Source: Melissococcus plutonius ATCC 35311
Lineage (GTDB): Bacteria; Bacillota; Bacilli; Lactobacillales; Enterococcaceae
NCBI RefSeq assembly: GCF_000270185.1
Contig: NC_015516.1
Coordinates: forward strand, 791,001-855,000
Length of the DNA: 64,000 nt
Reading direction: 5' to 3'
In this document: in pieces, positions 18,165 to 28,909 of the stretch
Position numbering within the stretch: position 1 is the stretch's first letter
How the letters are laid out: every line of letters starts with the position of its first letter
Position numbers and translations under genes: made by a program
The notes under the pieces: generated by a model
What the model saw: only the letters and a program-made list of their open reading frames with translations
Database searches by the model: none
What the model was told of the DNA's origin: nothing

Positions 18165-20951
18165 ATGAAAATAAAAGATACATTACAACTTGGAAAAACA
18201 GCTTTTCCCATGCGTGGAAATTTGCCAACTCGTGAGGTTGAATGGCAAAAAGAATGGGAAGAAAAAAAACTATATGAAAAACGGCAACAATTAAATGAAG
18301 GAAAACCTTCTTTTGTTCTACATGATGGACCTCCTTTTGCAAATGGAAATATTCATTTAGGACATGCATTGAATAAGATTAGTAAAGATATCATCGTTCG
18401 TGCAAAAGCCATGTCTGGATTCCGTTCTCCCTATGTTCCAGGTTGGGATACTCATGGACTACCTATTGAACAAGTGTTAGCAAACAAGGGAGTAAAACGT
18501 AAAGAATTATCTTTGGCTGAATACCGAGAAAAATGTAAAGAATATGCATTATCTCAAGTTGATAAACAACGTGAAGACTTTAAACGTTTAGGAATTTCTG
18601 GTGATTGGCAAAATCCCTATTTAACATTGGATCCTGTTTATGAAGCGGCAGAAGTACGTGTATTTGGTAAAATGGCTGAATTAGGTTATATCTATAAGGG
18701 ATTAAAACCGATTTATTGGTCACCTTCTAGTGAATCATCATTGGCAGAAGCAGAAATTGAATATAAAGACATCAAATCACCTTCTATTTATGTTGCTTTT
18801 AAAGTAGTTGATGGCAAAGGTCTTTTAGATACAGATACATCTTTTGTTATTTGGACAACTACACCTTGGACCTTGCCAGCAAATGAAGGTATCGCTGTAA
18901 ATCCTGATTTTGATTATGTGGCCATTGATGTAAACGGCAAAAAATATGTAGTAGCAAAGGATTTATTATCAACCGTAGCAGATACAATTGGCTGGGAAAA
19001 TCCAAGGATCATTAAAACATTTAAAGGTAAAGAACTAGAATGTATGACAGCACAACATCCTTTTTATGAAAGAACATCACTTGTTGTCTTGGGAGATCAT
19101 GTCACTTTAGATGCTGGTACTGGACTTGTTCATACAGCACCTGGTCATGGAGAAGATGACTATCTTGTGGGGAAAAAATACAATTTAGAGATTCTCTCAC
19201 CTATTGATAGTCGAGGCATGTTAACCAAAGAGGCACCAGGTTTTGAAGGTGTTTTTTATGATAAAGCCAATCCAATGGTTATTGAACTTTTAAAAGAGAA
19301 AGGAACCTTGTTAAAACTTGATTTCTTTACACATAGTTATCCACATGATTGGCGAACAAAGAAACCGGTTATTTATAGAGCAACGCCACAATGGTTTGCG
19401 TCAATTGATAAATTTCGCCAAGATATTTTAAATAATATTAAAACCGTTGATTGGATTATTCCTTGGGGAGAAACACGTTTGTATAATATGATTCGTGATC
19501 GAGGCGATTGGGTAATTTCTCGTCAACGTTCTTGGGGAGTACCACTACCCATTTTTTATGCTGAAAATGGTGAGGCAATTATCACTTCTGAAACGATCGA
19601 TCATGTAGCTAATTTATTTGCAGAGTATGGTTCTAATATTTGGTTCCAAAAAGAAGCTAAGGAATTACTACCTAAGGGTTTTACACATCCAGGTTCTCCT
19701 AATGGTGAATTTACAAAGGAAAATGATATCATGGATGTTTGGTTTGATTCTGGCTCCTCTTATGCAGCAGTCTTACAACAACGGCCAGAATTAAGTTTTC
19801 CAGCGGACATGTATTTAGAAGGTTCTGATCAATATCGAGGATGGTTTAATTCAAGTTTAACAACAAGTGTTGCCGTTAATAAGCAAGCACCTTATAAATC
19901 AGTTATTTCCCAAGGATTTGTTTTAGATGGTGAAGGAAGAAAAATGAGTAAATCGCTAGGAAATACCATTCTGCCAGAAAAAGTCATTAAACAATTAGGT
20001 GCAGATATTTTAAGACTTTGGGTAATAAGTGTAGATTATGAAGCAGACGTAAGAGTATCAATGGATATTTTAAAACAAGTGGCTGAAATCTATCGTAAGA
20101 TTCGTAATACAATGCGTTTCTTATTAGCAAATACAGATGATTTTGATCCAAATAAAAATAAGGTTCATTATAATGAACTACGTTCTGTCGATAAATATAT
20201 GATGATTCGTTTAAATCAGGTCATCAAAGAGATCCGAGAAGAAGGATATGAAAAATATAATTTTCTAAGAATTTATCGTCAAATCACGAACTTTTTGACT
20301 GTTGATTTATCTTCTTTCTATTTAGATTTTGCAAAAGATGTTGTTTATATTGAAGCTGAGAATAATTATCAACGTCGTTGTATGCAAACTGTTTTTTATC
20401 AAATTGCTGTTACTATCACTAAATTGTTATCACCAATTTTTCCATTTACATCTGAAGAAATTTGGCAATATGTAAAAGAACCAGAAGAATATGTTCAATT
20501 ATCTGAATTTCCCGGATTTGAAGAGTTTACTAATCAAGATGAATTGATGGATACTTGGACTGCATTTTTATCATTTAGGGATAAAGTATTAAAAGCATTA
20601 GAAGAAGCAAGAAATAGCAAATTAATTGGAAAATCTTTAGAAGCAAAAGTTACTATTTATCCTAATGAACAGGTACGTTTATTATTAGAAGCTGTTGATT
20701 CCAATGTTGCTCAATTATTAATTGTTTCTGAATTTGTTGTTAGTGAGAATGAAGTAGATACCTCTAAAAATATTATTGAATTTGATGATATGAAAGTATT
20801 GATTGAAAAGGCTGAGGGTGAAACTTGTGAAAGATGTCGCTGTGTTCGTAAAGATTTAGGAATAGATGCTAAATTGCCTCGACTCTGTGGACGCTGTGCA
20901 AAAATTGTTGAAGAAAATTATCCAGAAGCAATTAAAGAAGGATTAGAATAA
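18165..20951 (+). CDS. ileS: isoleucyl-tRNA synthetase
   Basis: 928 residues, class I aminoacyl-tRNA synthetase. [16 protein letters not shown] with the HIGH-type motif at about residue 60, the editing domain (about 200-400) with [19 protein letters not shown] near residue 594, and a C-terminal zinc finger with two CxxC pairs, CERCRCV and CGRCAK. The length is typical of the bacterial IleS1 type. The ATG follows AAGGAAGGAAG. Controlled by the T-box upstream and ended by the bidirectional terminator at 21073. Confidence 0.97.
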   Translation: MKIKDTLQLGKTAFPMRGNLPTREVEWQKEWEEKKLYEKRQQLNEGKPSFVLHDGPPFANGNIHLGHALNKISKDIIVRAKAMSGFRSPYVPGWDTHGLPIEQVLANKGVKRKELSLAEYREKCKEYALSQVDKQREDFKRLGISGDWQNPYLTLDPVYEAAEVRVFGKMAELGYIYKGLKPIYWSPSSESSLAEAEIEYKDIKSPSIYVAFKVVDGKGLLDTDTSFVIWTTTPWTLPANEGIAVNPDFDYVAIDVNGKKYVVAKDLLSTVADTIGWENPRIIKTFKGKELECMTAQHPFYERTSLVVLGDHVTLDAGTGLVHTAPGHGEDDYLVGKKYNLEILSPIDSRGMLTKEAPGFEGVFYDKANPMVIELLKEKGTLLKLDFFTHSYPHDWRTKKPVIYRATPQWFASIDKFRQDILNNIKTVDWIIPWGETRLYNMIRDRGDWVISRQRSWGVPLPIFYAENGEAIITSETIDHVANLFAEYGSNIWFQKEAKELLPKGFTHPGSPNGEFTKENDIMDVWFDSGSSYAAVLQQRPELSFPADMYLEGSDQYRGWFNSSLTTSVAVNKQAPYKSVISQGFVLDGEGRKMSKSLGNTILPEKVIKQLGADILRLWVISVDYEADVRVSMDILKQVAEIYRKIRNTMRFLLANTDDFDPNKNKVHYNELRSVDKYMMIRLNQVIKEIREEGYEKYNFLRIYRQITNFLTVDLSSFYLDFAKDVVYIEAENNYQRRCMQTVFYQIAVTITKLLSPIFPFTSEEIWQYVKEPEEYVQLSEFPGFEEFTNQDELMDTWTAFLSFRDKVLKALEEARNSKLIGKSLEAKVTIYPNEQVRLLLEAVDSNVAQLLIVSEFVVSENEVDTSKNIIEFDDMKVLIEKAEGETCERCRCVRKDLGIDAKLPRLCGRCAKIVEENYPEAIKEGLE

Positions 20952-21072
20952 TTCAATACTGCTTAATCTATGAATGCCTATATTAAATAAAAAAGATGAG
21001 TAGTTATTTTTAGTATGTGTCGTTTTTTACAATGATATAAAAGGTTATTGTATTTATATTTAACTGCCAATG

Positions 21073-21112
21073 AAAAAGAGAGCAAAATGACTAGTCATTT
21101 TGCTCTCTTTTT
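21073..21112. terminator. bidirectional terminator between ileS and zwf
   Basis: A perfect 40-base palindrome centred on ACTAGT at 21090-21095. It begins with five A and ends with a T-run on either strand, exactly between the two convergent genes. Confidence 0.93.
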
Positions 21113-21128
21113 TAATAAAATTTGTTTA

Positions 21129-22640
21129 TTAAAGTTGTCCTCTTTCTCGATACCACATATCTGGCTGCCATTGCCAAAGAAAGCCATCTTTATTAAGTAG
21201 TTCAAAAGCAGAAGAAGGGCCCATTGTTCCTGCTGCATAATTTGGGAATTTTACTTCCGTTTTATCCCATACTTGTCGAATAAGATCAACGATTTTCCAT
21301 GATTGAGCAACTTCATCCCAATGAGAAAAGTTTGTTCTGTCACCCTTTAAGCAATCTAACAAAAGGCGTTCATAAGCTTCTGGACTATTACCAGCCATTT
21401 TTGCAGGTTGACGATAGTCTAATTTAATGGGTTCTGTATCAAAATTCTGTCCAATTTTTTTTCCATTTAAAGTTAGAGAGAAACCTTCTGTAGGTTGAAT
21501 ATAAATCGTTAAAATATTTGAAGGTAGATTGGTTTTATGTTCATCTGTTCTATTTCGAAACATATCAATTGGAACTTGTTTAAAGACAATATTAATACGA
21601 GTTCCTTTTTCAGTCATCCGTTTGCCAGTTCGAATATAAAAAGGTACGCCAGACCAACGGAAATTATCAATTAAAAATTTTCCTGCTACAAAGGTTTCGG
21701 TGTTAGAATCTTTTGCTACGTTTGATTCATCACGATAACTTGTGAATGTTTTATCGGCTAGCTGTCCTTCTGCATATTGTCCACGAACAAAGTTTTTCAG
21801 AACTTCATCTTCTGAATATAGTCGGATAGCTTTTAAAGCCTTAACTTTTTCAGAACGAATTTCTGTTTCTGAAAAGGTAACTGGCCATTCCATTGCAAGT
21901 AATGAAACTACCTGTAAAATATGGTTTTGTACCATATCTTTTAAAGCACCACTATGATCATAATATCCACCTCGATCTTCAACACCTATACTCTCTGCAA
22001 AGGTAATCTGGATATTATCAATATAACGATTGTTCCATTGAGATTCAAAAATATTATTGGCGAAACGAATAGCAGAAATATTTTGAATCATTTCTTTGCC
22101 TAGATAATGGTCAATTCGAAAAATAGCTTCTTCTGGAAAAACAGCTCGAATTTTTTTATTTAAATCATAGGCGGATGAATAATCAAAACCGAATGGCTTT
22201 TCAATAATTAAACGATCAAATCCATTATCTGTTAAAATATTTTGCGATTTTAAATGTCTAACAATAGTATCAAAAAATTGAGGAGACATAGCTAAATAAT
22301 AAATACGGTTTCCTTGTAGTTGATATTTTACATCTAATTGATCAGAAAGCTTTTTTAATGTATTGTAGTGTCCTGAGTCATTTACATTATGTGATTGGTA
22401 ATAAAAATGATCAGTGAAAGAATTTGCCTCATCTGTTGTTGGATGTAATTCTTTAATCGTTTCTTTAACAATTTCTCGATAATGGTCATTTGTCCATTCT
22501 CGACGAGCTGTTCCAATGACAGCAAAATGGTCTCTCAGCAATCCTTTTCGGTAGAGACGAAAAAGTGAGGGATATAATTTTCTTTTTGCTAGGTCACCTG
22601 TACCACCAAAAATAGTAAATAAAGCAATACTTTCATTCAT
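21129..22640 (-). CDS. zwf: glucose-6-phosphate 1-dehydrogenase
   Basis: 503 residues. NADP-dependent first enzyme of the oxidative pentose phosphate pathway. GGTGDLAKRKLYPSL near the N-terminus binds the nucleotide, IIEKPFGFD about residue 150, and the catalytic RIDHYLGKE about residue 176. Normal length. It starts 26 bases after the DtxR-type regulator gene on the same strand, so the two are probably cotranscribed. Confidence 0.96.
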   Translation of the reverse strand: MNESIALFTIFGGTGDLAKRKLYPSLFRLYRKGLLRDHFAVIGTARREWTNDHYREIVKETIKELHPTTDEANSFTDHFYYQSHNVNDSGHYNTLKKLSDQLDVKYQLQGNRIYYLAMSPQFFDTIVRHLKSQNILTDNGFDRLIIEKPFGFDYSSAYDLNKKIRAVFPEEAIFRIDHYLGKEMIQNISAIRFANNIFESQWNNRYIDNIQITFAESIGVEDRGGYYDHSGALKDMVQNHILQVVSLLAMEWPVTFSETEIRSEKVKALKAIRLYSEDEVLKNFVRGQYAEGQLADKTFTSYRDESNVAKDSNTETFVAGKFLIDNFRWSGVPFYIRTGKRMTEKGTRINIVFKQVPIDMFRNRTDEHKTNLPSNILTIYIQPTEGFSLTLNGKKIGQNFDTEPIKLDYRQPAKMAGNSPEAYERLLLDCLKGDRTNFSHWDEVAQSWKIVDLIRQVWDKTEVKFPNYAAGTMGPSSAFELLNKDGFLWQWQPDMWYRERGQL

Positions 22641-22666
22641 ATGACAATACTTCCTTTCTTTTTTGA

Positions 22667-23314
22667 TTACAATGGATCAACAAAAATCATATTAGCTGCT
22701 TTGTGACTGACAGATAATTCTTTATTGTTATTTTGAATAATGATTGGTCCTTCAAAAGGAATAATAGTTTTAATTGTGTAATCTTCATTAATATTTAAAT
22801 TGATTGATACGAGATAATCCAAAAGTTCCTTTTCATCTAACACTCTTGCAATTCGTATATGTGTTTTTACTGGAAAGTCAGCTAATGTTCTCCATTTTTT
22901 TTCATGAAATAATTGATTTTTTTTAGGAATCATTCCACCATGTGGACAGAACTCTGGCTGCTTTAAAAAATCAGATAAACGATCAGCAAGTGTTTCAGAG
23001 GTAACATGTTCTAATACTTCTGCCTCTTCATTGACATCTTTCCATGAATAATTTAGATGTTCAACAAGTAAAACTTCCCACAACCGATGTTTTCGAACAA
23101 GATCACCTGCTTTTTGTAAACCAGTTTCAGTAAGCTGGACGCCTTGATAAGGAGAATGTTCTACTAAGTGCTCTTTTACCAATTTAGAGATCATTTCACT
23201 GACAGAAGCAGCAGAGACATTCAAGCCTGAAACAATTTGTTTGTTATTTATTTTATCTTTGTCGCCACCTAGTTCAAGAATTAATTTTAGGTAATCTTCA
23301 CGGTTTGGTGTCAT
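22667..23314 (-). CDS. DtxR/MntR family metal-dependent transcriptional regulator
   Basis: 215 residues. N-terminal winged helix (1-65) with NREDYLKLILELGG and SVSEMISKLVKEHLVEH, the dimerisation/metal-binding domain with HRLWEVLLVEHL and ETLADRLSDFL plus FCPHGGMIPK, and a C-terminal FeoA/SH3-like domain (about 150-215). Family members repress Mn or Fe uptake genes when metal is bound. The closest streptococcal types are SloR/ScaR/MtsR. Its pairing with zwf links metal sensing to NADPH supply, which is inference from position only. Confidence 0.9.
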   Translation of the reverse strand: MTPNREDYLKLILELGGDKDKINNKQIVSGLNVSAASVSEMISKLVKEHLVEHSPYQGVQLTETGLQKAGDLVRKHRLWEVLLVEHLNYSWKDVNEEAEVLEHVTSETLADRLSDFLKQPEFCPHGGMIPKKNQLFHEKKWRTLADFPVKTHIRIARVLDEKELLDYLVSINLNINEDYTIKTIIPFEGPIIIQNNNKELSVSHKAANMIFVDPL

Positions 23315-23767
23315 ATATTTTTCACCCTTTCAATGAAACCATCATCTCTAGTTTATCAGAAAAAATGTTTTTTGACTATTTAATAATAAACGTGTGATTA
23401 ATTAAAATAGATTTCAACCTACTTTTTATAAAGGGTGCCAATTATATTAGTAGAGATTTACAATCTGTAGGACAAACGATTATAAAATAAATAGTTGGTA
23501 TTCAGGAATTGATAATTTGATCATAATAAAAAAGCATTAGTTATTCAACAAATAAAAATGTATCGTTTGTAATATTTATTCGGTAGTTATGGAAAGATAA
23601 AAAATAAGTTAACAATAGATAATCGATTAAGATAAATTCTTATTAAAGAAATAGATAGAATAATAAGTTATTTTTCTATCTATTATTTTCTATCTATTGC
23701 TATAATAGATAAGAGGACTTTTTTCCTTTTAGAAAATCAAAAATTTTGATAAAGAAAGGTGAAACAT
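23315..23767. promoter_or_regulatory. regulatory gap with repeated ATAGATA/TATCTAT motifs and an extended -10 promoter
   Basis: No gene is seen in 450 bases. A TGC-TATAAT extended -10 lies at 23698-23706. Two direct copies of TTTTCTATCTATT (23672-23684 and 23686-23698) and inverted copies AATAGATAGAA (23650-23660) and ATAGATA (about 23704) surround it. The promoter would serve the oxidoreductase gene; the repeats look like a regulator site. Confidence 0.45.
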
Positions 23768-24778
23768 ATGATTCATTTAGGCGTAATTGGTACAAATTGG
23801 ATTACTCGTCAATTTGTTGAAGCAGCATTGGCAACGAATAAGTATGATCTAACAGCAATTTACTCAAGAAAATTAGAAACCGCACAAAAATTTGGTGAAA
23901 ATTATGATAATGTAGAATATGCAATTGAATTAAGTGTATTTCTAAAGATAGATCACATGGATACTGTCTATATTGCTTCACCTAACTCATTACATTCCGA
24001 ACAAGCAAAACAAGCAATTTTAGCGAAAAAGAATGTTATTGTAGAAAAACCAGCTTTCTCAACACCTAGTGAAATGAAAGAAATTATTGAATTAGCAAAA
24101 GAAAATCATGTATACTTTTTTGAAGCTGCTCGTAATATTCATGAAAAAGGATTCAAAAAAATTACCGAATTATTGCCGTTAAAGGATCGTATATATGGAG
24201 CATCCTTTACACTTATGCAATACTCATCTAGATATGATAAAGTAATAGACGGAGAAGAACCAAATGTTTTCTCGCCACATTTTTCTGGTGGAGCGTTGAT
24301 GGATTTAGGTGTATATTTAGTATATGCTGCATTAAGTTGGTTTGGTATGCCCAAAACATGTAAGTACACTGCTTATAAAATTAGAACAGGAGTTGATGGC
24401 ATGGGAACAGCCATCTTATGTTATGACCATTTTAATGTCACCTTACAATTAGGCAAAATTGTCGATTCATTTATTGGTTCTGAGATCTATTTTGATAATG
24501 GGACTTTATCCTTAGATGGTATAGCTTCAATTGGTGTAGCGGAATACTGTGATCGTGAACGTCAAGAACGCGACCAAATTTCGATTGAGCCAGAAGTAAA
24601 TCCAATGACAGAAGAAGCAGAGGATTTTGCAGCTGTCATTGGAAATGTCGATGACTCAAATTGGCAAGTATACTATGAAGAATGGTTAATGCTTGCACGT
24701 AATGTCAATCAAGTACTTACAGATTTAAGAAAAGATGCGGGTATCGTTTTTGATGCAGACAAAAATAACGAAGTTTAG
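23768..24778 (+). CDS. Gfo/Idh/MocA family NAD(P)-dependent oxidoreductase
   Basis: 336 residues. The N-terminal Rossmann domain starts IHLGVIGTNWITRQF, and the family motif VEKPAFSTPSEM is near residue 96, placing the catalytic Lys-Pro pair. The C-terminal alpha/beta domain has GGALMDLGVYLVY near 178. These enzymes oxidise or reduce sugars, inositols or related compounds; the substrate cannot be told. The ATG at 23768 follows AAAGGTG; a GTG at 23759 lies within that ribosome binding site. The helicase gene follows 17 bases later. Confidence 0.9.
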   Translation: MIHLGVIGTNWITRQFVEAALATNKYDLTAIYSRKLETAQKFGENYDNVEYAIELSVFLKIDHMDTVYIASPNSLHSEQAKQAILAKKNVIVEKPAFSTPSEMKEIIELAKENHVYFFEAARNIHEKGFKKITELLPLKDRIYGASFTLMQYSSRYDKVIDGEEPNVFSPHFSGGALMDLGVYLVYAALSWFGMPKTCKYTAYKIRTGVDGMGTAILCYDHFNVTLQLGKIVDSFIGSEIYFDNGTLSLDGIASIGVAEYCDRERQERDQISIEPEVNPMTEEAEDFAAVIGNVDDSNWQVYYEEWLMLARNVNQVLTDLRKDAGIVFDADKNNEV

Positions 24779-24795
24779 CAATAGAAAGGAATAAT

Positions 24796-25968
24796 ATGTC
24801 ATATATGAACCAACTTCCAGAAGTTTGGCAACAACATTGGCAGACTTCTGGTTTTAAAGAACCAACAAAAATTCAAGAAAAAAGTTTTTTACCTTTAAAA
24901 GAGAATAAAAGTGTTTTGGGTGTTTCACCAACTGGAACTGGAAAGACTCTAGCTTACCTTCTACCTTTATTATTAAATGTTAAAAAAGATAGTGGCAATC
25001 AGCTTTTAATCATTGCACCTTCACAAGAATTAGCTATGCAAATAACAAGGGTGGCTCAAGAATGGGGAAAGCTTCTTCAATTAAAAACACAAGTTTTGAT
25101 CGGTGGAGCGAATATTCATCGGCAGGTTGAAAAGTTGAAACAAAAACCAGAAATTGTAGTAGGAACACCAGGAAGAATTTTTGAACTTATGAAAATGAAA
25201 AAAATTAAAAGCAACTCCTTACGAACAATTGTTATCGATGAAGTTGATCAATTATTACAGCAAGATGAATTAACGATTACCAAACAACTTTTAAATTACA
25301 GTGCTTTTAATTATCAGATCGTTTTCTTCTCGGCAACGGCTAAAAATGTATTAACAGAAGCTGAAAATTTAGTGAATTCTTTGCAGGTGGTTGAAATAAA
25401 AGAAGATATGCAACATGCCGGAACACTTAGGCATTACTATCTAGAAGTTTCGCAAAGAAAAAAATTAGAGACATTAAAAAAATTAACATTTATTCCAAAC
25501 TTCTCTAGTATTGTGTTCTTTAATCAAGTTTCCAATTTAGGAACAGCAGAGGAAAAATTATTATTTGAACAAATACCAGTCATTGGACTGGCATCAGATC
25601 AAAATAAACAATTGCGACGTTTAGCCATTGATCAATTTACAAATAAACGAGTTTCATTATTATTGACAACAGAGTTGGCTGCTCGTGGACTAGATTTTCA
25701 ACAAGTTCCCTATGTTGTGAATATGGAAGTTCCTCTTACCAAAGAAAGTTATTTACATCGTGCTGGTCGGGTAGGTAGAATGGGAGAAGACGGAAAAATC
25801 ATCACATTCATTGATGATCGAACAAAAAGAGATTACAAGCGTTTGCTTCAATCATTAGGATATACAACCCAGGAACTATTTCTTTATAATGGAGAATTAC
25901 AAACCACGCCTAAGCTAAATAAAAAAGTAGATAAACCAAAAAAACAAAAACCAAAGAAAAAAGGATAA
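24796..25968 (+). CDS. DEAD-box RNA helicase (YfmL/CshC-like)
   Basis: 390 residues. Q-motif FKEPTKIQEKSF, motif I SPTGTGKT near residue 44, motif II DEVD (rather than DEAD) near 148, motif III SAT near 180, motif V and VI TELAARGLDF and HRAGRVGRMG. The C-terminus is a short Lys-rich tail. The small size and DEVD form resemble B. subtilis YfmL, a helicase involved in ribosome assembly. The exact orthology is inferred. Confidence 0.9.
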   Translation: MSYMNQLPEVWQQHWQTSGFKEPTKIQEKSFLPLKENKSVLGVSPTGTGKTLAYLLPLLLNVKKDSGNQLLIIAPSQELAMQITRVAQEWGKLLQLKTQVLIGGANIHRQVEKLKQKPEIVVGTPGRIFELMKMKKIKSNSLRTIVIDEVDQLLQQDELTITKQLLNYSAFNYQIVFFSATAKNVLTEAENLVNSLQVVEIKEDMQHAGTLRHYYLEVSQRKKLETLKKLTFIPNFSSIVFFNQVSNLGTAEEKLLFEQIPVIGLASDQNKQLRRLAIDQFTNKRVSLLLTTELAARGLDFQQVPYVVNMEVPLTKESYLHRAGRVGRMGEDGKIITFIDDRTKRDYKRLLQSLGYTTQELFLYNGELQTTPKLNKKVDKPKKQKPKKKG

Positions 25969-26062
25969 AATGCTTCATTTATTGCTTATTTGACCATCTG
26001 ATTTATTAGCCACTATTTTGTTAAATTATAAAAATAAGCAAAATATGTACTAAGGAGGACAC

Positions 26063-28763
26063 ATGCAAAAAAAGCAAAAAGAAATAATAAATTTACTCAA
26101 AGAAAGTAAGCAAGGCTTAATTGCCAAAGAAGTAGCAGAAAAATTGGCGATTGGTCGAAGTAGCTCTAGTCGTTATTTAAATGAATTATACAAAGAACAA
26201 CAGATTTCTAAAAAGAATGGTCGTCCGGTTATTTATTTTCTTCCAGAAAATAGAAAAAAAATATAGAAGAATTCTCAGAAAAGAAGATTACTTTTGACAG
26301 TCTTGTCGGTGTAGATGAATCGTTAAAAGTAAGTATACAGCAAGCAAAGGCAGCTGTTTTATATCCACCAAGGGGACTACATACAATTATTTTTGGAGAA
26401 ACAGGAACTGGGAAGTCATTATTTGCAGAGTGTATGTATCATTTTGCTGTAAACACAAAGATATTATCCGAACAGTCACCGTTTGTTTCTTTTAATTGTG
26501 CAGATTATGCACAAAATTCACATCTGCTATTTGCCCACATCTTTGGTGTAAAAAAAGGTGCCTATATAGGTGCTACAGCCGACAGCAAAGGATTAATTAC
26601 GAAGGCAGATGGAGGAATATTATTTTTAGATGAAATTCATCGACTACCACCTGAGGGACAGGAAATGCTTTTCATGGTGATAGACAAAGGAAGCTATCGT
26701 CCATTAGGTGAGAGTGAGCGTTCTTATCAAGCAAATGTACAACTTATTTGCGCAACGACTGAGACATCTGAAGTACTACTTCAGACATTCAATCGTCGTA
26801 TCCCAATGGTTATTACACTACCACCTCTTGCAACACGTTCTTTGGATGAACGGTATGAAATTATTTCTCTGTTTATTAAGCAGGAAGCTAATCGGTTAAA
26901 TTTGCCAATTGATTTGGAGAGAGAAGTTGTTTTAGCTTTTATGCTTTATAATGCAGAAGGAAATATTGGACAGGTAAAGCGTGATCTAAAGTTAGTTTGT
27001 GCCAAAGCATTTCTTCATTATAAGACACATGGAGAAAAAAAATTAACCATACATAAATATGATTTGCCTCTACAAGTTCAAAAAGGATTACTTAAGGTCA
27101 AAGAATTGCCAAATCATTTAGTGCGTTTTGTTGATAGTAAAATGAATTATTTGACCTTTAAACCTGGAAATAAAGATATCGTTTGGGCTCAGGATCCAAC
27201 TAAAAATATGCAAATTTATCAAGAAATTGAAGAAAAAATTGCTAACTTGTCAACAAAAGAAATGAAAAAAGTCGATTTAGAACAGTTAATTACCAAGGAT
27301 GTTGAAGCTTATTTTCAGACTTATGTAAATGAACTGACACAATATTCTATACATAAGGAATTAATACCGGAATCATTTTGGAATCTAACCAATCAGTTAT
27401 ACGATATAGCAGAGAAAAAATTGGATAGAAAATATGAGGAAAATGCACGCTTTGCTTTTGCGCTTCATCTACAGAGTACTATGGAGCGGATCAAAAAAAA
27501 TCATCGTGTTATTCATCCTGATTTAAATAGTATAAGAAAAAACATGAAAAAAGAATTTCAAGTAGCGATAGATTTAGCATCAATCATTGAGGAAAAACAA
27601 GCCATTGAAATTCCCTTTGATGAAATTGGGTTTATTTGTATGTTTTTAGCAATTAATGTAAATAAGGAAGAAGAAATACCTAAAACAAAGGTGACTGTTA
27701 TTGTTTTAATGCATGGGGGGCAACAGCAACCAGCATGCTGAAAACGGCACAAGAAATTTTAGAGATTAAATATGGTATTGCGATGAATCTCCCTTTAACA
27801 ATGGACGTTCAATTAATCTATGAGCAATTAAGAAATTATGTTTTATCTAATCGTAAAAATTTTACCAAAGGTATCCTGTTGCTAACAGATATGGGTTCGT
27901 TAAATTCTTTTGGTACGATGATTTATGAGGAAACAAAAATACCAACAAAAGTGGTTACGTTGACAAGTACAATGGTTGTACTTGAAGCCATTCGTATGGC
28001 AAATATTGGAAAAAGTTTATCAGATATTTATCAAAGCATTCAATTGATATTTGAAAATAATTTGTTAGAACAATTTGATCATTGTGAAAAAACAACTAAA
28101 AAAAAGAAAATAGCTATTATTGTCACTTGTTTTACTGGTGAAGGAGTAGCAGCTAAACTTCATAAAAAGATTTTATCTGTTATTGATGGAAATAAGGTTG
28201 AAATTATTCAGATGCAATTTATAGAGAAAGACGTGTTTAAAAAACGAATAAAGCACTTAACTGAATCTTATGATATTAGAGCAATTGTGGGAACCGTAGA
28301 TATTGGGTATCAAAAAATACCGTTTTTCTCTGCTCTTGATATTTTTAACCATAAAAAATTAGACTATTTAAAATGCTTGGTCAATGATGAATGGTCGGTA
28401 GAAAAAATCGTTGCTTCTTTACAGCAAACAATTACTTCTGTCACTTCTTTAGAACAACTAATCCTTTTACTTCAGAAAATTGTTTGTCAAATTCAAAAAG
28501 ATATGCACTGTATCATTAGATCAGATGTTGAAATGGGTATCATTATTCATTTAGCTTTTTTGGTTGATTCACTATTAACAAAGAAAAAATTAAGAGTATT
28601 TTCACACCTAACTGAATTTATAGAGAAATATCATTTAGAAGTAGATATTATCCAAGCAAATATCATGATACTAGAAAAAAATTATCAGATTATTTTTCCA
28701 ATAGATGAAATTGCTTATTTAATTGAAATATTTCATGAGAATAAATTAAAAGAAACTAAATAG
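26063..28763 (+). pseudogene. LevR-type sigma-54-dependent PTS operon activator, two frameshifts
   Basis: The intact product would be about 900 residues: N-terminal helix-turn-helix (1-60), AAA+ domain with Walker A GETGTGKS (about 113), sigma-54 contact loop GAYIGA in place of GAFTGA, ILFLDEIHRLP, a PRD, an EIIA-Man-like domain, CFTGEG, and a last PRD. Frame is lost at an A8 run (26254-26261, stop at 26264) and at a G6 run (27715-27720, stop at 27739). One extra base in each run restores it. It lies directly upstream of a sigma-54 promoter and PTS genes, its expected target. Sequencing undercall or true decay are both possible. Confidence 0.88.
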
Positions 28764-28774
28764 AACTAAAATAA

Positions 28775-28801
28775 TAGTGTGTACATATTTTTTTAGTGTG
28801 T
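28775..28801 (+). promoter_or_regulatory. candidate upstream activator site: direct repeat TAGTGTGT
   Basis: TAGTGTGT occurs at 28775-28782 and 28794-28801, 19 bases apart and 55-85 bases upstream of the sigma-54 promoter. LevR-type activators bind upstream repeats, so this is a plausible but unproven site. Confidence 0.35.
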
Positions 28802-28812
28802 GTGCAAGGAAA

Positions 28813-28856
28813 AAGCAGCCTAAACATGATCGATCAAAGATTTAGGCTGCTTATTT
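28813..28856 (+). terminator. terminator of the levR-type gene
   Basis: A 12-bp perfect stem (28813-28824 with 28841-28852) followed by TTATTTT. It ends the regulator transcript immediately before the sigma-54 promoter, isolating the PTS genes from read-through. Confidence 0.85.
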
Positions 28857-28873
28857 TGGCATGCTTTTTGCAT
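28856..28873 (+). promoter_or_regulatory. sigma-54 (-24/-12) promoter of the PTS operon
   Basis: TTGGCATG-CTTT-TTGCAT fits the consensus TTGGCACG-N4-TTGCA with one change. GG (28858-28859) and GC (28870-28871) are separated by ten bases as required for RpoN. It lies 37 bases before the EIIB start and downstream of a sigma-54 activator gene, which confirms the reading. Confidence 0.9.
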
Positions 28874-28909
28874 ATAAAAGAGTATACAAAAAATTTAGGA
28901 GTGATTATT

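Noticed and set aside
23672-23698. Two 13-base direct repeats as a possible CRISPR seed
   Set aside because: Only two copies with a one-base gap; no spacers and no cas genes.
24796-25968. DEVD instead of DEAD as a sign of an inactive helicase
   Set aside because: Other helicase motifs are intact and DEVD variants occur in active family members.
28796-28909. N-terminal extension of the PTS IIB protein
   Set aside because: It would translate the terminator and sigma-54 promoter; the ATG at 28910 has the ribosome binding site and the family start.
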